From: UBA1181 sp045601045
Lineage (GTDB): Bacteria; Bacteroidota; Bacteroidia; Bacteroidales; Paludibacteraceae
DNA length: 64,000 nucleotides
Assembly (NCBI GenBank): GCA_045601045.1
Contig: JAZRZA010000026.1
Span: 1-64,000 of the forward strand
Direction: 5' to 3'
Shown: positions 54,598-62,357 of the stretch, piece by piece
How the letters are laid out: each line of letters starts with the position of its first letter
How positions within the stretch are numbered: the stretch's first letter is position 1
Made by a program: the position numbers and the translations under genes
Notes under the pieces: generated by a model
Database searches by the model: none
The model's input: only the letters and a program-made list of their open reading frames with translations
What the model was told of the DNA's origin: nothing

Positions 54598-55632
54598 CTA
54601 TTTATAAAAATTCTTCGTGAAAGCCTCAACCTCTCCACGACCTAGTACGCAGCGGAAGAACCAAGCATGGATAAAACCTAAGCCATAACCCCACAATTGC
54701 GTAAAGGCGGCAGGAACAGAGAGCAAGCCGATCTTCAAGCTACCATTTTGGCGGGTGGAATCCACCATCACCAACAAAGAGTAAAGGATTAACGGCGCCA
54801 AACAAGAGAGGGGTGCACAAATCGAAAAACTACCCGAAAGAAGTGAGATCACCAAGGCCACTACCGCAGAGAGGAGGCAGCCCAAAGAGCCCAACGTAAA
54901 GAGCGTAGGCAAAAGGTGGACCAACTTCAACGATTCAGGGTATTTCTTATAGAGATTGATGCGGGCCATGCCACTGTTATAGACCTGCTTGAAAAATTTC
55001 TTCAGATCAGTCCTACGCTTGTGCCACACCCACGAATCGGGGAAAAGACGGCACTTATAGCCACCCTTGAAAATTCGAATACTGAAGTCAATATCCTCAC
55101 CGAAACGCATGTCGGAGAACCCCTCCAAAGCGCGGAAAACATCCGCCTTCACTCCAAGATTGAAACTGCGGGGATAGAACTTGTCCATCTTCTTCTTGCC
55201 ACCACGAATACCTCCTGTAGTGAAGAAGGAGGTCATGGAATAACTGATGGCCTTTTGCAGATCCGTAAAGGAGTCATGGGCGGCATCGGGACCACCAAAA
55301 GCATCGGCATATTCACGAGCCAACTCTTCGGCAGTATTTTTCAGATAATCAGTAGGCAATATAACATCAGAATCCAGGATCAGGAGATACTCGCCTTGCG
55401 CCCTTTCCGCCGCATAGTTGCGTGTTTGTCCCGGCCCACTATTCTCCTTGTAGAAATATTGGATTTTAATTTTATCGGCAAAGGAGGAACAGACCTCCTC
55501 ACACTTCAAAGAGGAGCCATCCTCCACAATCACCACCTCAAAATCAGTAAAAGATTGGGTTGTCAAACTCTCCAACAACTCCTTTACTTCATTGGGACGG
55601 TTATATACCGGAACTAATATAGAGAACAACAT
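54598..55632 (-). CDS. family 2 glycosyltransferase, membrane-associated
   Basis: A 344-residue GT-A enzyme starting MLFSILVPVYNRPNEVKELL at the ATG at 55632; a GTG three codons earlier is possible. The nucleotide-binding region (DFEVVIVEDGSSLKCEEV) and the DxD motif (LLILDSDVILP, about residue 92) are clear, followed by FGEDIDFSIRIFKGGYKC. Two to three C-terminal hydrophobic segments (LFTLGSLGCLLSAVVALVI, APLILYSLLVMV) anchor it in the inner membrane. It probably extends a surface polysaccharide or glycolipid. A VanZ-like gene precedes it by 13 bases. Confidence 0.85.
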   Translation of the reverse strand: MLFSILVPVYNRPNEVKELLESLTTQSFTDFEVVIVEDGSSLKCEEVCSSFADKIKIQYFYKENSGPGQTRNYAAERAQGEYLLILDSDVILPTDYLKNTAEELAREYADAFGGPDAAHDSFTDLQKAISYSMTSFFTTGGIRGGKKKMDKFYPRSFNLGVKADVFRALEGFSDMRFGEDIDFSIRIFKGGYKCRLFPDSWVWHKRRTDLKKFFKQVYNSGMARINLYKKYPESLKLVHLLPTLFTLGSLGCLLSAVVALVISLLSGSFSICAPLSCLAPLILYSLLVMVDSTRQNGSLKIGLLSVPAAFTQLWGYGLGFIHAWFFRCVLGRGEVEAFTKNFYK

Positions 55633-55645
55633 GGCATTCACTTAA

Positions 55646-56053
55646 TTATCTGATACAAAAACCTTGATTTTCAGGTTTTACGAACTTAGGCAACAACCAC
55701 TTCGCCAAGAAGAAGGCCACTATGGCACCCAACATATCCGCCAACCAATCAAACCAGTCACCACTGCGGGGTGGGAAGAAGTTCTCTTGGAGCAACTCGA
55801 TGACACCGCCATAAACGATAGGATAAACCAAGCCCCATAGGAGCATCGTCCTCTCCTTGAAACCATATCTTTGACGGTATAATTCAAAACAAACAACAGC
55901 CGCAAGCAAAAAATACATCAAAAAGTGAATCACCTTGTCCAACCCTTCGAATTGAAGTTGAGGCACCTCTGGTACCGAACGAATGATGCTCACATATAAA
56001 ATGGCAAGCGACAAGACAAGCGACATGCCATAAACCCTAAAAAACTTCATCAT
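55646..56053 (-). CDS. VanZ-like membrane protein
   Basis: A 135-residue protein with about four transmembrane segments. The VanZ signature is seen in FEGLDKVIHFLMYFLLAAVV and in YGGVIELLQENFFPPRSGDW, followed by FDWLADMLGAIVAFFLA. The family is named after the teicoplanin-resistance protein, but most members have unknown roles in the envelope. It is likely co-transcribed with the downstream glycosyltransferase and divergent from trpS. Confidence 0.85.
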   Translation of the reverse strand: MMKFFRVYGMSLVLSLAILYVSIIRSVPEVPQLQFEGLDKVIHFLMYFLLAAVVCFELYRQRYGFKERTMLLWGLVYPIVYGGVIELLQENFFPPRSGDWFDWLADMLGAIVAFFLAKWLLPKFVKPENQGFCIR

Positions 56054-56088
56054 GACACCTAACTACTAATAAAATCACAATTTTTTAT

Positions 56089-56096
56089 TACTTTTG
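56089..56096 (+). promoter_or_regulatory. trpS -7 promoter box
   Basis: TACTTTTG matches TAnnTTTG, 30 bases before the trpS ATG. No -33 TTG is clear. Confidence 0.45.
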
Positions 56097-56126
56097 CAAA
56101 GGTATAAATATTAGAAAGAAAATACA

Positions 56127-57116
56127 ATGAAAACTGTAGTAAGCGGCATCCGTTCAACAGGAAACCTACACTTGGGTAATTATTACGGAGCCTTGAAGAA
56201 CTTCATACGCATGCAAGAGAACAACAACTGTTTCTTCTTCATCGCAGATTATCACTCACTCACCACTCATCCTGACCCTAGCCTTCTCTACCCCAACGTG
56301 AAGAGCGTATTGACTGAGTATCTCGCTTGCGGTTTGGACCCTGAAAAATCAGCCATCTTCATCCAAAGCGATGTGCCCGAAGTGGTGGAGTTGTACCTCA
56401 TGCTCAACATGCACGCTTACTTAGGAGAGTTGACCAAAACCGTATCCTTCAAAGATAAGGCGAGAAAGAACCCTGAGAATGTCAATGCGGGATTGCTCAC
56501 CTACCCTACTTTGATGGCTGCCGACATCCTTATCCACAACGCAGATCAAGTTCCTGTCGGAAAGGATCAATTGCAACACTTGGAGATGACTAGAAACTTC
56601 GCGAAACGTTTCAACAACTTCTACAAAGTGGAGTATTTCAAGGAGCCAATCGCCTACAGCGACGGCACAGAGCCTATCAAGATCCCTGGATTGGACGGAA
56701 GCGGAAAGATGGGTAAGAGCGAAGGCAACTGCATCTATTTGGCAGACGACGCCAAGACCATCGAGAAGAAGGTAAAGAAGGCTTTGACCGACCAAGGACC
56801 TACAGAGATGAACTCAGTAAAACCAGAATGCATCGAGAACCTCTTCACCTTGATGAAAGTGGTTTCCACGCCAGACACCGTTCAATACTTCGACGAGAAG
56901 TGGAACACCTGCGAGATCCGCTACGGAGATTTGAAGAAGCAATTGGCAGCCGACATCATCGCGGCGACAGAGCCAATCCGCGAGAAAATCGCTTACATAG
57001 ACGCGCATCCAGAGATTCTTCACAACGCCATCAGCCGTGGCCGCGACATCGCCCGCGAGAGCGCGCAAAAGACCATCAAGGATGTCAGAGAGATCATGGG
57101 ATTCAAAAGTTTCTAA
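56127..57116 (+). CDS. trpS: tryptophanyl-tRNA synthetase
   Basis: A 329-residue class I synthetase. The start VVSGIRSTGNLHLGNYYGAL contains the HIGH-like motif HLGN (about residue 16), and GLDGSGKMGKSEGNCI contains the KMSKS-like motif (about residue 195). Helical C-terminal region is complete. No T-box or attenuator was seen upstream. A hairpin terminator follows. Confidence 0.97.
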   Translation: MKTVVSGIRSTGNLHLGNYYGALKNFIRMQENNNCFFFIADYHSLTTHPDPSLLYPNVKSVLTEYLACGLDPEKSAIFIQSDVPEVVELYLMLNMHAYLGELTKTVSFKDKARKNPENVNAGLLTYPTLMAADILIHNADQVPVGKDQLQHLEMTRNFAKRFNNFYKVEYFKEPIAYSDGTEPIKIPGLDGSGKMGKSEGNCIYLADDAKTIEKKVKKALTDQGPTEMNSVKPECIENLFTLMKVVSTPDTVQYFDEKWNTCEIRYGDLKKQLAADIIAATEPIREKIAYIDAHPEILHNAISRGRDIARESAQKTIKDVREIMGFKSF

Positions 57117-57144
57117 TTTATCCCTCAACCTAATTTCAAATACC

Positions 57145-57164
57145 GGCGAGTCTTAAGGCTCGCC
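57145..57164 (+). terminator. terminator of trpS
   Basis: GGCGAG and CTCGCC form a 6-bp stem around an 8-base loop, followed by CTAATTCTTTT just before the next ATG. Confidence 0.6.
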
Positions 57165-57178
57165 CTAATTCTTTTGCA

Positions 57179-59677
57179 ATGAAAGACAAATCAATTTTGA
57201 AGCACATAGGTAGTATCCTATTTTTCGTTGTCATCACTATCTTCTTTTTCCTTCCACAATTCCAAGGGAAGGAATTGTCACAAGGTGACCAAATCAAATG
57301 GCACGGAATGGCCAAAGAGACCGCTGATTTCCACGAAAAGACAGGCGAGAATGTCGCATGGTGCGGTAGCATGTTCTCCGGAATGCCAGGTTACACTGTC
57401 AGCATCAAGCACAACTACGTCAATGCGCTTTCAATGGTTGAAGCGCCTTTCAGCGCGCTGAATTACCATACTGCCGCCATCATACTATTGGCGCTCGTAT
57501 GTGGTTACATCCTATTCATCACGCTTAGATGTCCGATTCCAATCGCCATTTTCGGAGCAGTGGCATTCGCCCTCTCCTCCTACTTTCCCATCATCATCGA
57601 AGCGGGACACGTGACCAAAGGATGGGTGATGGCCACCATGCCTATCGTCATCGCCAGCATGCTACTGATAATGAAACGCCAATACTTGCTGGGAGGAACA
57701 TTTTTCGCATTCGCCTTGACAGAGAACATTAGACATGGGCACATCCAAGTAACTTTCTATCTATTGATTCTCTGCCTATTCATTTTCATCGGCTATTTGA
57801 TCGGCAAAATCATCCAAAAGAAATATGGTGAAATCCTAAAATCAACGGGGGTTTTTTTGGCTGGCGCCACAGTTGCCATCCTAATGAACAGTGCCCAACT
57901 CTACTCCAACTACGAGATGAGTAAGAGCAGTATCCGAGGCAAATCGGAACTTACCGCGCAAGTGGACGGCAAAACAGATAAATCATCGGGACTGGACCAA
58001 GACTACGCTTTCAGTTGGAGCTACGGAAAGGCGGAAACATTCACCTTCCTCATCCCTAATTTCAATGGAGGCGCATCCGGCGGAGAGTTGGATGCTAAAT
58101 CATCCGCTTTGGCGAAGGCATATAAGAAGAACCAAATGCAGACACCTAAGACACTGCGTACTTACACCTACTGGGGCGACCAACCCTTCACTTCAGGGCC
58201 AGTTTACCTAGGCGCGATTGTCTGTTTCCTATTTGTCCTCTCCCTATTTATCGTGGACAAGAAATACAAATGGTGGGTGGTAGCAGGAACATTATTCCTT
58301 ATCATCATGAGTTGGGGCAAGAATTTCTCCATCGTCAATGACTTCCTATTCCACCATCTACCATTCTACAACAAATTCAGGACGCCTTCCATGGCTTTGA
58401 TCATTCCGCAATTAACCTTCGCATGGTTAGGTGCGCTTGCGTTGAAAGCCATTTATGACGGCAGTGTGGAAAAAGAGAAATTAGTCAAATCACTTTACAT
58501 TTCAGCGGGCATTACAGGCGGCATTTGCTTGATCTTCGCGCTAGTACCTTCCCTCTTCCTTGACTTCTCTTCCCCAATGGACGAGAACTATCAATTACCG
58601 GATTGGTATCTCACCGCTCTTATGGCGGATAGGGAAAGCCTATTGACATCAGACGCATGGAGATCTTTCATCTTCATAGCCATCTCGTTTGTCATCCTAT
58701 TCGCTCTCACACGAATAAAGGAGAGCAAGCCATACATCTACTGCGCTATGTCCGCCATCGCGCTGCTGTCATTCATTGATCTTTGGACAATCGACAAACG
58801 ATATCTCAACGAATCGAACTTCGAGAAGAAAACTAAGAAGAAGGAGTTTGTGCTAACAGAGGCCGACAAGTTCATCCTTCAAGACACTGCTCCATCTTAC
58901 CGTGTCCTCACCATGAACAATCCGTTCAACGACACCAACGTCTCCTATTTCCACAAGTCCATTGGAGGATACAACGCCGCGAAGCTCCGTAGATACCAAG
59001 ACTTGATCGAGACGCACATTGTCCAAGAAATGGATGCGATCAGAGCTAACATGGGCGGCATCAGAACCCTCGCCGACGCGGACAAGGCGATATCCGACGC
59101 CCATACGCCAGTTTTGGACATGTTGAATATGCGCTATTTAATCCTCCAAAATGACATTCCTGCCGCCACCAACCACAACGCCAACGGCAATGCTTGGTTC
59201 GTGGATGAGATTATCTACGCGAATAATGCGGACGAGGAGATCAGTAAGCTGAGCGAAATCGACGTCAAGAAGAGCGCCATCGTAAACAAAAAGTTCATGA
59301 GATATTTTGAACATTGCCAAGCGAAGAGGGATAGCGCCTCCACCATCACCATGACCGAGTACAATCCTATGAGCGTCAAGTACAAGGCGGATTGCGCATC
59401 CGACCAGGTGGCTATCTTCTCCGAGGTCTATTACCAACCAGGATGGAATGCCTATATCGACGGCAAGGAGGTGGACCATTTCCAAGCCAATTGGATTCTC
59501 CGTGGACTAGCAATTCCTGCTGGTGCCCACGACATCGAATTCAAATTCGAGCCAAAAACCTACTGGAATTTAACACTACTAGGTTCTATCGGCTCATTTA
59601 TATTGCTGTTAGGTGTCATCGCAGCCATATTCTTTTCCTACAAAAACGGAATGCTTCTAAAGAAAGAAGAGGCTTAA
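57179..59677 (+). CDS. YfhO-like polytopic membrane protein
   Basis: An 832-residue inner-membrane protein with about 12 hydrophobic segments in the first 560 residues. The N-terminal loop carries PQFQGKELSQGDQIKWHGM and GMPGYTVSI, typical of YfhO-family proteins, which share the GT-C architecture of lipid-linked sugar transferases. A soluble C-terminal domain (about 570-800) precedes a final helix (LLGSIGSFILLLGVIAAIFF). Bacillus YfhO is needed for lipoteichoic-acid glycosylation, but the Bacteroidota substrate is unknown. The neighbouring polysaccharide genes suggest surface glycan modification. Confidence 0.82.
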   Translation: MKDKSILKHIGSILFFVVITIFFFLPQFQGKELSQGDQIKWHGMAKETADFHEKTGENVAWCGSMFSGMPGYTVSIKHNYVNALSMVEAPFSALNYHTAAIILLALVCGYILFITLRCPIPIAIFGAVAFALSSYFPIIIEAGHVTKGWVMATMPIVIASMLLIMKRQYLLGGTFFAFALTENIRHGHIQVTFYLLILCLFIFIGYLIGKIIQKKYGEILKSTGVFLAGATVAILMNSAQLYSNYEMSKSSIRGKSELTAQVDGKTDKSSGLDQDYAFSWSYGKAETFTFLIPNFNGGASGGELDAKSSALAKAYKKNQMQTPKTLRTYTYWGDQPFTSGPVYLGAIVCFLFVLSLFIVDKKYKWWVVAGTLFLIIMSWGKNFSIVNDFLFHHLPFYNKFRTPSMALIIPQLTFAWLGALALKAIYDGSVEKEKLVKSLYISAGITGGICLIFALVPSLFLDFSSPMDENYQLPDWYLTALMADRESLLTSDAWRSFIFIAISFVILFALTRIKESKPYIYCAMSAIALLSFIDLWTIDKRYLNESNFEKKTKKKEFVLTEADKFILQDTAPSYRVLTMNNPFNDTNVSYFHKSIGGYNAAKLRRYQDLIETHIVQEMDAIRANMGGIRTLADADKAISDAHTPVLDMLNMRYLILQNDIPAATNHNANGNAWFVDEIIYANNADEEISKLSEIDVKKSAIVNKKFMRYFEHCQAKRDSASTITMTEYNPMSVKYKADCASDQVAIFSEVYYQPGWNAYIDGKEVDHFQANWILRGLAIPAGAHDIEFKFEPKTYWNLTLLGSIGSFILLLGVIAAIFFSYKNGMLLKKEEA

Positions 59678-59732
59678 AAAGGATAAGGCCCAACATCGGA
59701 CAAAGATTAAGAGCAACAAAAGTCGAACGTTT

Positions 59733-61295
59733 ATGGAAAGTAATTCACGCAAACATTATACCATATTCACGCCATTCAAGACGATGTGTTTTGTACCAGA
59801 CCACTACTCAGTAGTGCTGGACAATGCGGAAGACTTGGCGGAGCAAGGTAATTTTGTGGATCTCGTTTATTGCGACGGGAAGGCCATACAAAACTGTATC
59901 TACAATTGTTATGGAGACAAAAGACTTTGCAAAGCTTGCGTGAAGTATCAACGTTACTTCCACAGACACATCACCCACAAGGAGAACATCAAAGCGACAC
60001 CGATTTCCCAGTTTCAACGTAGCGACATGGTGGATTTCAACCGCTTCGTCCAAGGAATCCACTACGAGACAATCGACGAGATCAAGGAGATCACCCACAA
60101 GGGGGCACACATCGGTCTGGCAGCCGTCTCCTCCTATTTGACATTAAGCAGAAACTTGGATCCGCTAATCGACGACGAATTCAAAGATTTCATGAACAGA
60201 TACCTCTTCATGAGCGCGCAAACGACAGATTTGGCGGAAGAGGCCATCAAACAGCTTCACCCCGACACAGTGGCATGCTTCAACGGTAGATTGATCTGCA
60301 ATCGTCCAATAGTCGATTTATGCATCAACCAAGGAATGCCGTTCAAAACCTACGAAGTGGGATACAACGAAGAGAATAGAATCAACAAGAAGATTTTCGA
60401 CAACAATCTCCCCCACGACCCAGACACCAACACCAAGATGATCAATGCGTTGTGGGAATCAGAGGGGAAAAGCCAGGAAGAGCGAATCGCCACCGCGAAA
60501 CGATTCTTCGAAAAGAGAAGAAACGCCATCGTCAGCGGCGACAAGGTGGCCTACACCAAAAATCAAAGCATGGGACTTCTCCCGGCAGCTTGGGACAACT
60601 CCAAGATCAATATCTCCATCTTCAACAGTTCGGAGGATGAGTTCGCCTCTCTGGGAGAGAAGTTCGCCAAGTTATCCCTCTTCCCCAACCAAATCACGGG
60701 AATCAAATACATCTTTGAGCGATTCAAGGATATCGAAGATATCCATTTTTACCTGCGGGTACATCCAAATTTGACCAAGGTAAACTATAAGTACCACAAG
60801 AATCTCTACGAGTTGGACAAATACAAGAACGTAACCATCATCCCCGCAGATTCAAAAATCAGCACCTATACCTTGGTGGACAGCTCGGACAAGGTGATAG
60901 TATTCGGCTCCTCTGTCGGATTCGAAGCGGCGTACGCCAACAAGCCTGTCATTCTTTTAGGATGTACGATGTACAGAGATTTAGGCATTTGTCATGTAGC
61001 CCATAGTACAGAAGAATTGGATCAATATATCCTAGACAAGGAGTTGAAACCATTGGACAATCTTGGCGCGCTTAAATTCGCCTACTACATCGTCAACTCA
61101 GAGTTTCCTACGCCAAAGTACTTCGCGGACCACAAGAAGACAACCAAGAGTATCCTAGGCAAGAAATTCATCCTTACCAGAAGTGTCATCCGCAACAGTC
61201 CACTCTCGCCGTACATCAACTACTTTTACCAAATATTGGGCAAGTATCTTTGGTCAAAGTCAAAATGCAGTTATCCAACCAAGGAGCGTGAATAA
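59733..61295 (+). CDS. capsule polysaccharide biosynthesis-like protein (GT-B type)
   Basis: A 520-residue cytosolic protein without signal peptide. It resembles Kdo/capsule transferase-like GT-B proteins: the segment after residue 280 runs through WDNSKINISIFNSSEDEF, DIHFYLRVHPNLTKVNYKY, then VDSSDKVIVFGSSVGFEAAY and ANKPVILLG, the conserved nucleotide-sugar-binding end. The N-terminal part has an unusual cysteine cluster (C49, C57, C61, then a CKAC pair near 67-70). The call rests on the C-terminal pattern; substrate is unknown. It lies 55 bases after the YfhO gene and is probably co-transcribed. Confidence 0.65.
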   Translation: MESNSRKHYTIFTPFKTMCFVPDHYSVVLDNAEDLAEQGNFVDLVYCDGKAIQNCIYNCYGDKRLCKACVKYQRYFHRHITHKENIKATPISQFQRSDMVDFNRFVQGIHYETIDEIKEITHKGAHIGLAAVSSYLTLSRNLDPLIDDEFKDFMNRYLFMSAQTTDLAEEAIKQLHPDTVACFNGRLICNRPIVDLCINQGMPFKTYEVGYNEENRINKKIFDNNLPHDPDTNTKMINALWESEGKSQEERIATAKRFFEKRRNAIVSGDKVAYTKNQSMGLLPAAWDNSKINISIFNSSEDEFASLGEKFAKLSLFPNQITGIKYIFERFKDIEDIHFYLRVHPNLTKVNYKYHKNLYELDKYKNVTIIPADSKISTYTLVDSSDKVIVFGSSVGFEAAYANKPVILLGCTMYRDLGICHVAHSTEELDQYILDKELKPLDNLGALKFAYYIVNSEFPTPKYFADHKKTTKSILGKKFILTRSVIRNSPLSPYINYFYQILGKYLWSKSKCSYPTKERE

Positions 61296-61317
61296 GCACT
61301 TCTAACGCACAAAAAGC

Positions 61318-61352
61318 AAAGGGGGCATGGCAATCAACCATACCCCCTTTTT
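61318..61352. terminator. bidirectional terminator between converging genes
   Basis: GGGGG/CCCCC and ATGG/CCAT pair around one mismatch with a 7-base loop. AAA on the left and TTTTT on the right allow use from both strands. Confidence 0.75.
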
Positions 61353-61369
61353 ATATCGTTAAAAACGCT

Positions 61370-62281
61370 CTAATCCTTTGAGAAGAGCCCTCGTGTCACA
61401 TGCGCACGGAAAGCAATTAACATGTCGCCCTTGACTTTCTCTCCTTTCAACAAGAAGCTCCACCACAAAACAATCGTGCCACCCCATTTTACCGCTTCGG
61501 AGAAGAGCCTCTTGACATATTTCCAAGTAGAAATCGCCTTAGTTCTTTTTCGTTCACTACATCCGATTTGGTAAGTCACACGCTCGAAATAATCCTTCTC
61601 CAACTTGGCTTGCGGAATAATATGATGCAACACCGGTCCAGGAAGATAGAGCACCTCCATACCTAACGCATGCATCTTATCAAAAATATCCTTCTCTTCC
61701 GAAGCGGTCAACGAACCACCTTTTCTTCCCAATTCCGTATTGAATAGTCCCACCTTTTGGAATACCTCGCTACGAAAAGCCGCATTTCCACCACCCGGGA
61801 ATCGACCAGAAGGATAATGACGTTGCGCATCACCGTAGTTCATCCATGCGCAAAGCAAAGCCTTCGTATAGGAGGTCATCCAAGATGGCTCACTGGTCTC
61901 ATACAAAGGTTCAATAGGTCCACCCGCGGCCATCACCCTCGGATGAAGCTTAAAACACTCCGCAAAGTCAGACAAATAGTGGTCATCCACCAAGGCATCA
62001 TCATCCACAAAGACCAAGATGTCTCCTTTCGCCTCCCGGATGCCTCTGTTCTTAGCGGCGGATAATCCTTGTTCCTCCTCTTTCACGTAACGGAAGACCA
62101 CATCTGGATGGGCCTCCGCAAATTCTTGGCATACACCCTTCGTATTATCGGTGCAATTATTATCCACCAATAAAATCTCATAATTCGACTTTGAAAGGGT
62201 ATTCGCCACGATACTCTCCAACAAATTTCGGATGTATTTCTCTCTATTATAAGTACATATAATGACTGTCAGCATAATCAT
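61370..62281 (-). CDS. family 2 glycosyltransferase
   Basis: A 303-residue GT-A enzyme. The start MLTVIICTYNREKYIRNLLE (ATG at 62275; another ATG at 62281) and ILLVDNNCTDNTKGV form the nucleotide-binding half. DILVFVDDDALVDD carries the DxD motif (about residue 93), and ASEEKDIFDKMHALGMEVLYL is the catalytic-base region. One weak C-terminal hydrophobic segment (WGGTIVLWWSFLLKG) may anchor it. Substrate is unknown; probably surface polysaccharide. Confidence 0.87.
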   Translation of the reverse strand: MIMLTVIICTYNREKYIRNLLESIVANTLSKSNYEILLVDNNCTDNTKGVCQEFAEAHPDVVFRYVKEEEQGLSAAKNRGIREAKGDILVFVDDDALVDDHYLSDFAECFKLHPRVMAAGGPIEPLYETSEPSWMTSYTKALLCAWMNYGDAQRHYPSGRFPGGGNAAFRSEVFQKVGLFNTELGRKGGSLTASEEKDIFDKMHALGMEVLYLPGPVLHHIIPQAKLEKDYFERVTYQIGCSERKRTKAISTWKYVKRLFSEAVKWGGTIVLWWSFLLKGEKVKGDMLIAFRAHVTRGLFSKD

Positions 62282-62357
62282 TAGACCATTATATAGGAAT
62301 TAACAAAAGACAAAAGTATATCTATTACAAGAAAGAAACAAATTTAACGGGAAGGGA

